Positions 6,422-12,964 of a DNA stretch of 17,882 bases are shown in pieces. The DNA is from an uncultured Eubacteriales bacterium (GTDB taxonomy: Bacteria; Bacillota; Clostridia; Oscillospirales; Oscillospiraceae). Below the pieces are notes generated by a model. It had not been told where the DNA came from, made no database searches, and was given only the letters and a program-made list of their open reading frames with translations. Both the position numbers and the translations under genes were made by a program. Where the stretch lies: positions 1-17,882 of the forward strand of contig CAJLWS010000010.1 of NCBI GenBank assembly GCA_905210385.1. The letters run 5' to 3'. Within the stretch, counting starts at the first letter, position 1, and every line of letters starts with the position of its first letter.

Positions 6422-7978
6422 ATGATGCCCATTTACCTGGCTATTATTTTCATGGTCGTATGCCTGGTTGTCGGTGCGGTTGCTGGCATTGCCCTCGGTT
6501 ATAACCGCCGGAAGGCCTTTGCCGAGCGAGAGATCGGCTCGGCGGAGGAAGAGGCCCGCCGCATCATCAACGAGGCCATCAAGAGTGCGGAAAACAAGAA
6601 GCGGGAGGCTACCGTAGAGGCCAAGGAGGAGATTCTGAAGGCCCGAAACGAGTTTGAAAAAGAAGTCAAGGACCGCCGCAGCGAGCTGCAGCGTCAGGAA
6701 AACCGTCTGAGCCAGAAAGAGGAGAACCTGGACCGAAAGACGGAAAACATGGAGCGCAAGGAGGAGCTGCTGTCTGCCCGGGCCGCCGAGCTGGAGCGGG
6801 ATAAGGACGAGCTGGAGCGACTCAAGCAGAGCCAGGTGGAAGCGCTGGAGCGCATCTCCGGACTGACCACCGAGGAGGCCAAGCGGTATCTCATCGAGCA
6901 GATCGAGGATGAGGTCACTCACGAAGAGGCACTGAAGATTAAGGAAATCCAGGCCCGTTTCAAGGACGAGGCAGAGACCTACGCCCGGGAGCAAATTGCC
7001 CTGGCCATTCAGCGGTGTGCCGCCGACCATGTGGCAGAGGCTACCGTCTCCGTGGTTCCCCTGCCCAACGACGAGATGAAGGGCCGCATCATCGGCCGGG
7101 AGGGCCGGAACATCCGGACCCTGGAGACCCTCACCGGAGTGGACCTGATCATCGACGACACCCCCGAGGCCATCACCGTATCCTGCTTTGACCCGGTTCG
7201 CCGGGAGATCGCCCGGCTGGCCCTGGAAAAGCTCATTCTGGACGGCCGCATCCATCCCACCCGCATTGAAGAAATGGTGGAAAAGGCCAAGCGGGAGGTG
7301 GATGCCACCATCAAGGCCGAGGGTGAGCGAGCCGTGTTTGAGACCAACGTCCACGGCCTGCACCCCGAGCTCATCAAGCTGCTGGGCCGGCAGCACTACC
7401 GCACCAGCTACGGCCAGAACGTACTCAATCACTCCATTGAGGTGGCCCACCTTGCCGGACTGATGGCCGCCGAGATTGGCGCCAACGTGACCGAGGCCAA
7501 GCGGGCTGGCCTGCTCCATGACCTGGGCAAGGCCATCGACCACGAGGTTGAGGGCTCTCATATTCAGATCGGCGTAGAGCTGGCCCGGAAGTACAAGGAG
7601 AGCGAGGGTGTCATCCACGCCATCGAGGCCCACCATGGCGACGTGGAGCCCCATACCATTGTGGCCTGCCTGGTCAAGGCGGCCGACGCCATCTCCGCCG
7701 CCCGTCCCGGCGCCCGGAAGGAGAACGTGGAGTACTATATCAAGCGCCTGGAAAAGTTAGAGGAACTCACCTCCTCCTTCCCCGGTGTGGAAAAGGCCTA
7801 TGCCATCCAGGCTGGCCGGGAAGTGCGCATTATGGTCAAGCCGGAGGAGGTCTCCGAGGACCGGATGGTCATCCTGGCCCGGGAAATCGCCAAGAAGATT
7901 GAGGATGAGCTGGAGTATCCCGGTCAGATCAAGGTAAACCTAATCCGGGAGACCAAAGCCATCGAGTACGCAAAGTAA
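6422..7978 (+). CDS. rny: Ribonuclease Y
   Basis: Membrane-anchored endoribonuclease that initiates mRNA decay in Firmicutes. It is 518 aa, close to B. subtilis RNase Y (520 aa). Order of parts: an N-terminal TM segment (about residues 3-25), a long charged coiled coil rich in E, K and R (about 30-200), a KH domain with GRIIGREGRNIR (about 221-232), and an HD domain with LLHDLGKAIDHE, whose catalytic H366-D367 are intact. The start ATG at 6422 follows AGGAGGTG at 6403-6410 with a rather long spacing; the next codon is also ATG, and an upstream in-frame reading would cross the structured leader. The gene is monocistronic, with a strong terminator just after the stop. Expression probably depends on read-through of the leader hairpin, because I see no convincing promoter between 6375 and 6402. 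Confidence 0.97.
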   Translation: MMPIYLAIIFMVVCLVVGAVAGIALGYNRRKAFAEREIGSAEEEARRIINEAIKSAENKKREATVEAKEEILKARNEFEKEVKDRRSELQRQENRLSQKEENLDRKTENMERKEELLSARAAELERDKDELERLKQSQVEALERISGLTTEEAKRYLIEQIEDEVTHEEALKIKEIQARFKDEAETYAREQIALAIQRCAADHVAEATVSVVPLPNDEMKGRIIGREGRNIRTLETLTGVDLIIDDTPEAITVSCFDPVRREIARLALEKLILDGRIHPTRIEEMVEKAKREVDATIKAEGERAVFETNVHGLHPELIKLLGRQHYRTSYGQNVLNHSIEVAHLAGLMAAEIGANVTEAKRAGLLHDLGKAIDHEVEGSHIQIGVELARKYKESEGVIHAIEAHHGDVEPHTIVACLVKAADAISAARPGARKENVEYYIKRLEKLEELTSSFPGVEKAYAIQAGREVRIMVKPEEVSEDRMVILAREIAKKIEDELEYPGQIKVNLIRETKAIEYAK

Positions 7979-7982
7979 CCGC

Positions 7983-8021
7983 AAGGCCGCTGTCGAAGCA
8001 GACAGCGGCCTTTGCTTTTTT
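7983..8021 (+). terminator. Rho-independent terminator of rny
   Basis: Perfect 12-bp stem AAGGCCGCTGTC / GACAGCGGCCTT (7983-7994 with 8001-8012), loop GAAGCA, tail TTGC then a run of six T. Confidence 0.92.
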
Positions 8022-8024
8022 CTG

Positions 8025-8053
8025 TTGCGCTTTTCCTACAACTATGCTATGAT
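8025..8053 (+). promoter_or_regulatory. Promoter of the DUF2156/GNAT unit
   Basis: TTGCGC (8025-8030), 17-base spacer, TATGAT (8048-8053), with TGC directly before the -10 (extended -10). It sits immediately after the rny terminator, so the two genes downstream form their own transcript with a leader of about 70 nt. Confidence 0.6.
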
Positions 8054-8130
8054 AAAGGCCACCAAAAGAAATGCATCCCTTGTTTTTTGAAAGAATAGGG
8101 GCAATTCCCGAAAGAAAAGGATTGGAATGT

Positions 8131-9042
8131 ATGGATACCTTTCGATGCCCAGATCCCGCCGATCGCCAGTGGGCCATTTCCTTACTGGCCGCTGAGGGGG
8201 AGATGGGCTGCGAGTACAACTTCGACAATATTTACCTTTGGAGCCGAGCCTACCCCCAGAAGATCGCCCGCCAGGGAGACCGCCTCCTGGTGCAAATTCA
8301 GGGAAAGCTGGGCACCAGTTACCTGTACCCCGCAGGCAGCGGCCCTCTGGCCCCCGCCTTAGACGCCTTGAAGGCGGACGCGCAAGCTTACGGTGCTCCC
8401 CTCACCCTGGTGTGCGTCACGGCGGAGCAGCGCCGGCGGCTGGAGGCAGAGTGCCCCGGCCGCTTCTCCTGGCAGGAGGACCGGGACGGCTGGGACTATC
8501 TTTATGATGTGAACCGGCTGGCCGACCTGGGGGGCAAGAAGCTCCACGCCAAACGCAACCACATCCACCGCTTTGACGAGCAGTTTCCCGACTGGATGTT
8601 CGAGCCCATCACCCCGGCCAACATCCCCGAGTGCCTGGACCTGGAGCGAGCCTGGTCCGCCCGGCGGGAGGAGAGTGAGCCGGAGGCGGGGGAGGAATCC
8701 CTGTCCGAGGAGACCATCGCCGTCATCGAAGCTCTCTATCAGATGGATCCCCTTGCCCTGGAGGGTGGGCTCATTCGAGCCGGTGGCAAGCCGGTGGCCT
8801 TCTCCCTGGGCAGCCTTACCACCCCCGCGTGCTTTGACGTCCATTTTGAAAAGGCGGCCGGAGAGATCCAGGGCGCCTATGCCGTCATCAACCGGGAGAT
8901 GGCACGCATGGTCCGGGATCGCCACCCCCAGGTGAAATGGCTCAACCGAGAGGACGATCTGGGCCTGGAGGGCCTGCGGAAGGCCAAGCTCTCCTACTAT
9001 CCCGACATTTTACTGGAGAAATTCACCGCCCGGGAGGTATGA
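8131..9042 (+). CDS. DUF2156 (MprF C-terminal-like) acyltransferase-fold protein
   Basis: A 303-aa soluble protein resembling the DUF2156 / phosphatidylglycerol lysyltransferase C-terminal family, a double GNAT fold. Recognisable family segments are NFDNIYLWSRAY near the N-terminus, GWDYLYDVNRLADLGGKKLHAKRNHIHRF in the middle, and VKWLNREDDLGLEGLRKAKLSYYPD at the end. No membrane segment is present, so the flippase part of MprF is absent. Substrate unknown: soluble members may transfer aminoacyl or acyl groups to lipids or peptides, but no activity can be read from this sequence. The ATG at 8131 has AAGGA 9 bases before it; a reading from 8071 lacks a good ribosome site. Its stop is 4 bases from the next gene's start, and that gene's ribosome site lies inside this one, so the pair is co-translated. 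Confidence 0.8.
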   Translation: MDTFRCPDPADRQWAISLLAAEGEMGCEYNFDNIYLWSRAYPQKIARQGDRLLVQIQGKLGTSYLYPAGSGPLAPALDALKADAQAYGAPLTLVCVTAEQRRRLEAECPGRFSWQEDRDGWDYLYDVNRLADLGGKKLHAKRNHIHRFDEQFPDWMFEPITPANIPECLDLERAWSARREESEPEAGEESLSEETIAVIEALYQMDPLALEGGLIRAGGKPVAFSLGSLTTPACFDVHFEKAAGEIQGAYAVINREMARMVRDRHPQVKWLNREDDLGLEGLRKAKLSYYPDILLEKFTAREV

Positions 9043-9046
9043 CCCT

Positions 9047-9880
9047 ATGCTGGAGCTGCACCAGGCCCACCTGGAGGAATTGATCCCGGCAGAAGCACTT
9101 TGGAGCCAGGTCTTTGGGGATGATGCCGCGTTTCAACGGGATTTCTACACGCTTACGGACCTGTCCGGCCCCCTGGTCCTCACCGAGGACGGGCAGGTCC
9201 AGGCCATGCTGGCCCTGCCGGAGGCGACCCTCACCTTTCCCGACGGATGGAACGTGAAAGGCGGCTATGTCTATGCCCTGGCCACCCGTCCGGAGGCCCG
9301 GGGCCGGGGCTACGCCGGGCTGCTGCTCCGCTACGCCTGTGAGATACTCCGAAAGCGGCAGGCGGACTGCATTCTCACCGTCCCCGCCCAGCCCTCCCTG
9401 TTCTCTTTTTTTGCCAAGAATGGCTTTGCCCCTGCCTTCTATCACCGCCGGGTAGAAGCTCGGCCCGCCGCCGCTCCGGCCCGCTCCATTTCTCCTGAGG
9501 CGTATGACGCGCTCCGAGAGTCTCTGTTGACCGGCACCACCCACGTGGTTCAGGACCCCGGACAGATGGAATTTCAACGTCGGCTCTGTCCCCATCCGGG
9601 CAGCGGCCTGTACCGGCTGGGGCCGGCCCCCGGCCCCGGGGGGGCCGCGGTGGGGGGGTGGGCGGGGGGACCGGTGGTCAAGGAGCTGCTGTGCCATCCC
9701 CAGGACGAGGAGCAGGGTGCCGCTGCCGCCGCCGCCCTGTGCGGTGGTCCGGCCCAGGTACGTCTGCCTGCCCCCCAGGAGGAGGGGCAGCCCTTCGGCG
9801 CCATCCGTTGGCTGTACGGCGCCGCCCCCTCCCGCTGGCAGCGGCTCCCCCAGGGCTACCTGGGGTTGGCTTTTGATTGA
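9047..9880 (+). CDS. GNAT-family N-acetyltransferase
   Basis: Probable acetyl-CoA-dependent N-acyltransferase of 277 aa, cytoplasmic. The acetyl-CoA loop is clear: GGYVYALATRPEARGRGYAG (about residues 72-91), followed by the helix LLLRYACEIL and the beta-strand/helix segment SLFSFFAKNGFAPAF (end of motif B). The C-terminal 120 residues are longer than a minimal GNAT and include a Gly/Ala/Pro-rich linker coded by an extreme G-rich tract (9638-9669), before a tail ending RWLYGAAPSRWQRLPQGYLG. The frame continues sensibly across that tract, so I see no frameshift. GGGAGGT at 9033-9038, inside the DUF2156 gene, serves the ATG at 9047. The substrate cannot be named; pairing with a second acyltransferase-fold protein suggests a shared pathway. 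Confidence 0.85.
   Translation: MLELHQAHLEELIPAEALWSQVFGDDAAFQRDFYTLTDLSGPLVLTEDGQVQAMLALPEATLTFPDGWNVKGGYVYALATRPEARGRGYAGLLLRYACEILRKRQADCILTVPAQPSLFSFFAKNGFAPAFYHRRVEARPAAAPARSISPEAYDALRESLLTGTTHVVQDPGQMEFQRRLCPHPGSGLYRLGPAPGPGGAAVGGWAGGPVVKELLCHPQDEEQGAAAAAALCGGPAQVRLPAPQEEGQPFGAIRWLYGAAPSRWQRLPQGYLGLAFD
9638..9669 (+). other. G-quadruplex-type tract inside the GNAT gene
   Basis: On the coding strand there are G-runs of 7, 7, 3 and 6 bases (9638-9644, 9652-9658, 9660-9662, 9664-9669) separated by loops of 7, 1 and 1 bases. This satisfies the usual intramolecular G4 rule. It codes for a Gly-rich linker. Short loops predict high stability. Confidence 0.6.
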
Positions 9881-9906
9881 AGGCGGACAGGCACCCTGCA
9901 TAAAAA

Positions 9907-9920
9907 TGCATATACATTCT
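9907..9920 (+). promoter_or_regulatory. Upstream ARG-box-like site
   Basis: TGCAT-ATAC-ATTCT matches eight of ten half-site positions of the ArgR/AhrC pattern TGAAT-N4-ATTCA. It lies about 50 bp upstream of the -35 box of the amino-acid importer promoter. On its own it is weak evidence; it gains weight from the second site at the promoter. Confidence 0.3.
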
Positions 9921-9969
9921 TGATTTGCTGGTCATTTTTCCCGAATTATTTGTTAATATTCAAAATCCT

Positions 9970-9999
9970 CTTGCATTTTATTCATGCAGGCAGTATAAT
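9970..9999 (+). promoter_or_regulatory. Importer operon promoter overlapped by an ARG-box-like operator
   Basis: TTGCAT (9971-9976), 17-base spacer, TATAAT (9994-9999). The -35 and spacer (9970-9986) read, on the minus strand, CATGAATAAAATGCAAG, which is the B. subtilis AhrC consensus CATGAATAAAAATKCAAK with one A missing. Binding there would occlude RNA polymerase, predicting repression when arginine is high. The single-base shortening is the main reason for caution. Confidence 0.55.
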
Positions 10000-10057
10000 A
10001 ACGCCATTCCAGATGTTCTGGTATCATTTTTGATGTATGGATAGGAGATAGAGGAAA

Positions 10058-10909
10058 ATGAAAACCATGAAGAAGCTACTGGCCCTGCTGCTTGCTCTGG
10101 GCCTGGTGTTTGCCCTGACCGCCTGCGGCAACGGGGACAGCGAGAGCAGCCAGACCCCCAGCGAGAACGTGACCGAGTCCCAGGAGCCCGCCGCATCCGA
10201 TGAGGGCGGCGCCACCGGCGACTACGGCGAGTTCACCACCATTGAGGAGGGCAAACTCATCATGTCCACCAACGCCGCCTTCCCGCCCTATGAGATGACC
10301 ACCGACGACGGCGGCTTCGAGGGCATCGATGTAGAGATCGCCCAGGCCATCGCCGACAAGCTGAACCTGGAGCTGATGATCGACGACATGGACTTCACCG
10401 CCGCCCTGCAGGCCGCCCAGTCCGGCATGAGCGACATGGTCATGGCCGGCGTCACCGTCAACGAGGACCGGCTGGCGGTCATGGACTTCTCCGACAGCTA
10501 CGCCACCGGCGTGCAGGTGGTCATCGTCAAGGAGGGCTCCGACGTCACCCTGGACAACCTGGGCGAGCAGCTCATCGGCGTGCAGAACGGCACCACCGGC
10601 TGGCAGTACTGCTCCGACGATTTCGGCGACGACCATGTGTCCGCCTTTGACAACGGCATCACCGCCGTCCAGGCCCTGATGCAGGACCAGGTGGACTGTG
10701 TGGTCATCGACCAGGGCCCCGCCCAGGAGTTCGTGGCCGCCAACCCCGGCCTGACCATCCTGGAGACTGAGTACACCGTGGAGGACTACGCCATCGGCGT
10801 GGCCAAGGGCAACGAGGGCCTGCTCAACGCCATCAACACTGCCCTGGCGGAGCTGAAGGCGGACGGCACCGTCCAGTCCATCATCGACAAGTACATCACC
10901 GCCGAGTAA
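10058..10909 (+). CDS. Polar amino-acid ABC transporter substrate-binding lipoprotein
   Basis: Extracytoplasmic receptor of a family-3 (HisJ/ArtJ/GlnH) amino-acid importer, 283 aa. Residues 1-22 form a lipoprotein signal with lipobox LTAC, so Cys23 would be lipid-anchored on the outer face of the membrane. A Ser/Glu/Thr-rich linker follows to about residue 60. The periplasmic-binding fold then starts EEGKLIMSTNAAFPPYEM and contains GFEGIDVEIAQAIADKL, the family signature region, and GVQNGTTGWQY. ATG at 10058 is served by AGGAG at 10043-10047; a second ATG three codons later is possible. First gene of a three-gene operon with permease and ATPase. The ARG-box-like promoter suggests arginine or another basic amino acid as substrate, but the binding pocket does not let me exclude glutamine or cystine. 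Confidence 0.92.
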   Translation: MKTMKKLLALLLALGLVFALTACGNGDSESSQTPSENVTESQEPAASDEGGATGDYGEFTTIEEGKLIMSTNAAFPPYEMTTDDGGFEGIDVEIAQAIADKLNLELMIDDMDFTAALQAAQSGMSDMVMAGVTVNEDRLAVMDFSDSYATGVQVVIVKEGSDVTLDNLGEQLIGVQNGTTGWQYCSDDFGDDHVSAFDNGITAVQALMQDQVDCVVIDQGPAQEFVAANPGLTILETEYTVEDYAIGVAKGNEGLLNAINTALAELKADGTVQSIIDKYITAE

Positions 10910-10925
10910 GCTTGGCGGATATCCC

Positions 10926-10958
10926 GCAAAAAGGGCGGCTTTGGGCCGCCCTTTTTGC
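10926..10958 (+). terminator. Intercistronic hairpin (attenuator) between receptor and permease genes
   Basis: Perfect 14-bp stem GCAAAAAGGGCGGC / GCCGCCCTTTTTGC with a TTTGG loop, located 17 bases after the receptor stop and about 30 before the permease start. The T-tract lies in the 3' arm of the stem. Partial termination and 3'-end protection here would raise receptor levels above the membrane subunits, a common pattern for this operon type. Confidence 0.75.
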
Positions 10959-10987
10959 CATAGACCGACACAGAGAGGGGAATAGAT

Positions 10988-11758
10988 ATGGATCTGGCCC
11001 AGATCTACGAGAGCTGGGAAGCCCTGCTCAAGGCGGGGACGGACCTGCCCTGGTGGCAGGACTTCTTCGTGGACTTCTACAAGGCCTTCCTCCTGCAAGA
11101 CCGCTGGCAGCAGTACTTACAGGGGACGGGGACGACGCTGGTGGCCACCGCCCTGGCCCTGCTCATGGGCGTGATCCTGGGCGTGGTCATCGCCATGGTG
11201 CGCACCGCCCACGACCAGCAGCGCCCCGGCCGGAAAAATCCGGTTCTGGGCGTGATCAACGCCATTTTCAAGATTTACGTCACCGTCATCCGGGGCACCC
11301 CCATGATGCTCCAGCTGCTGATCTGGGCCTTCGTGGTGTTTCAGAGCCGGCACTACACCCCGGTGGGCATCTTCGGCCTGGGCATCAACTCCGGGGCCTA
11401 TGTGTCCGAGATCATCCGGGGCGGCCTGATGTCGGTGGACGTCGGGCAGATGGAGGCCGGGCGCTCCCTGGGCCTGAACTATCTGGACACCATGCGCTTC
11501 ATCGTGGTGCCCCAGGCCTTCAAGGCCGTGCTCCCCTCCCTGGGCAACGAGTTCATCATCCTGCTCAAGGACACCTCCCTGCTGTCCGTCATCAGCGGGC
11601 AGGAGCTGATGTACTTCGCCCAGGCCATCGGCACCCGCAACTACGCCATGATGTTCCCCCTGTTCGGGGCGGCCTTCATCTATCTGGTGCTGGTCATCAT
11701 CTTCAGCTGGCTGCTGGGCAAACTGGAAAGGAGGCTGCGTCAAGGTGATCGACGTTAA
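10988..11758 (+). CDS. Polar amino-acid ABC transporter permease (HisM/GlnP type)
   Basis: Integral membrane subunit, 256 aa. After an unusually long polar N-terminus (about residues 1-45, WWQDFFVDFYKAFLLQDRWQ) comes TM1, GTGTTLVATALALLMGVILG, then the conserved IYVTVIRGTPMMLQLLIW. The cytoplasmic EAA loop is QMEAGRSLGLNYLDTMRFIVVPQA, which docks on the ATPase, and a final TM segment is FIYLVLVIIFSWLLG. The ATG at 10988 has AGAGGGG at 10974-10980. Only one permease gene is present, so the channel is probably a homodimer. The 3' end overlaps the ATPase gene by 14 bases, indicating translational coupling. Confidence 0.93.
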   Translation: MDLAQIYESWEALLKAGTDLPWWQDFFVDFYKAFLLQDRWQQYLQGTGTTLVATALALLMGVILGVVIAMVRTAHDQQRPGRKNPVLGVINAIFKIYVTVIRGTPMMLQLLIWAFVVFQSRHYTPVGIFGLGINSGAYVSEIIRGGLMSVDVGQMEAGRSLGLNYLDTMRFIVVPQAFKAVLPSLGNEFIILLKDTSLLSVISGQELMYFAQAIGTRNYAMMFPLFGAAFIYLVLVIIFSWLLGKLERRLRQGDRR

Positions 11759-12467
11759 AAACCTCAGCAAATCCTTTGGCGACCACCTGGTGCTGGACGA
11801 CATCTCCGAGCACATCAGCGAGGGGGAAAAGGTGGTCATCATCGGCCCCTCCGGCTCGGGCAAGTCCACCTTCCTGCGCTGCCTGAACCTGCTGGAGACC
11901 CCCACCTCCGGCACCATCACCTTTGACGGCACCGTCATCACCGACCCCAAGGTGGACATCGACGCGGTGCGCCGCCAGATGGGCATGGTGTTCCAGCACT
12001 TCAACCTGTTCCCCAACATGACGGTGCGGCGCAACATCACCCTGGCCCCCATCCGTACCGGGCTGATGAAAAAGGAAGAGGCCGAGACAGAGGCGGAGAA
12101 GCTGCTGGAACGGGTGGGCCTGCTGGACAAGGCGGACGCCTATCCCGCCCAGCTGTCCGGCGGACAGAAGCAGCGCATCGCCATCGTCCGGGCCATGGCC
12201 ATGCGGCCCAAGGTGATGCTCTTCGACGAGCCCACCTCCGCCCTGGACCCGGAGATGGTGGGCGAGGTGCTGGAGGTGATGAAGGAGCTTGCCCAGGAGG
12301 GCATGACCATGGTGGTGGTCACCCACGAGATGGGCTTTGCCCGGGAGGTAGGCACCCGGGTGCTGTTCATGGACGGGGGCCACATCCTGGAGCAGAACGA
12401 GCCCCATGAATTCTTTGCCAACCCCAGGGAGCAGCGCACCATCGACTTCCTCTCCAAGGTTCTGTAA
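11745..12467 (+). CDS. Polar amino-acid ABC transporter ATP-binding protein
   Basis: ATPase subunit of the amino-acid importer, 240 aa, the usual length for GlnQ/HisP/ArtM proteins. Visible motifs: Walker A GPSGSGKST (residues 34-42), Q-loop MVFQHFNLFPNMTV, signature LSGGQKQR, Walker B VMLFDEPTSALDPE and H-loop VVTHEMGFA. The segment FNLFPNMTVRRNITLAP is characteristic of this polar amino-acid subfamily. It starts with GTG at 11745, with AAAGGAGG at 11727-11734 inside the permease gene. Ends TAATAA, a double stop. Substrate follows that of the receptor; arginine is my best guess from the promoter sites. Confidence 0.94.
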   Translation: MIDVKNLSKSFGDHLVLDDISEHISEGEKVVIIGPSGSGKSTFLRCLNLLETPTSGTITFDGTVITDPKVDIDAVRRQMGMVFQHFNLFPNMTVRRNITLAPIRTGLMKKEEAETEAEKLLERVGLLDKADAYPAQLSGGQKQRIAIVRAMAMRPKVMLFDEPTSALDPEMVGEVLEVMKELAQEGMTMVVVTHEMGFAREVGTRVLFMDGGHILEQNEPHEFFANPREQRTIDFLSKVL

Positions 12468-12471
12468 TAAT

Positions 12472-12500
12472 GCTCCTGGCCCCGGAGCTTCCGTTTCCCT
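12472..12500 (+). terminator. Weak terminator candidate after the importer operon
   Basis: GCTCC (12472-12476) pairs with GGAGC (12484-12488), followed by the pyrimidine-rich TTCCGTTTCCCTTT. The stem is only 5 bp, so the stronger hairpin at 12851-12899 may be the real end of the transcript. Confidence 0.3.
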
Positions 12501-12614
12501 TTCGCGCCCCGCGCCTATGTACCAGCCAGGCAATGCTTTTGTCAACTTTGTGTAAATCAGCGGAAAGAATTTTCTTGACACCCCTTATGTAAACTCTTTT
12601 TTGCAGGATTTGCC

Positions 12615-12689
12615 CCACAGCCCGCATCAAGTCGCTGTGGAAAACTTTGTGGAAGCTGTGGAAGGTCTGCAAAATCAAATTGTGGAATT
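12615..12689 (+). other. Cluster of DnaA-box-like TGTGGAA repeats in the convergent gap
   Basis: TGTGGAA begins at 12636, 12648, 12657 and 12681, all in the same direction, and CCACAGC at 12615-12621 gives a fifth in the opposite direction. The best, TGTGGAAAA, differs from the DnaA box TGTGGATAA at one of nine positions; the others keep only the TGTGGA core. AT-rich DNA with several A/T runs flanks the cluster. The surrounding gap, 12468-12964, shows no gene on either strand. It also holds a near-repeat of 16 bp (12601-12616 and 12718-12733, 14 of 16 identical). No dnaA, dnaN, rpmH or gyrase gene is near, so this is not an ordinary oriC. Confidence 0.4.
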
Positions 12690-12850
12690 TTTTACCTTTC
12701 TTTTGCTTCCATACTTCTTGCAAGTTTTGCCCCGCTCAATTCGCCGAAGAAAATTATTTGTCTCCTTCCGAAGCAAACCCTTCATTTCTGCCCTCTTCTC
12801 CCGGAGCGCAAGGACTTGATGCAAAACTTAATTCTGAAAACCTGTCCAAG

Positions 12851-12899
12851 AAAAAGCTGCTATGAAACCGTCAAAGGGCGGTTCCATAGCAGCTTTTTT
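12851..12899. terminator. Bidirectional terminator between convergent operons
   Basis: AAAAAGCTGCTATG (12851-12864) pairs with CATAGCAGCTTTTT (12885-12898) over 14 bp. After one mismatch the stem continues with AACCG / CGGTT (12866-12870, 12879-12883). T-runs flank the stem on both strands: T6 at 12894-12899 on plus, T5 at 12855-12851 on minus. It serves mrdA, whose stop is about 65 bases away, and can catch read-through from the importer operon. Confidence 0.9.
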
Positions 12900-12964
12900 A
12901 AGTGTCAATCTTATGTTTGGATCGGAACCCCGCATTTTACAACAGGTTCTCGCTCAAACTCACT

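Noticed and set aside
12575..12580. TTGACA on the plus strand in the convergent gap.
   Set aside because: No acceptable -10 lies 16-18 bases downstream (the place is occupied by a T-run), so it is not called a promoter.
12568..12595. TTATGTAAACT at 12585-12595 equals, from memory, the right half of the Firmicute dif site.
   Set aside because: The left half (12568-12578) matches at only about 4 of 11 positions and the central 6 bases are CACCCC rather than AT-rich, so a working Xer site is unlikely.
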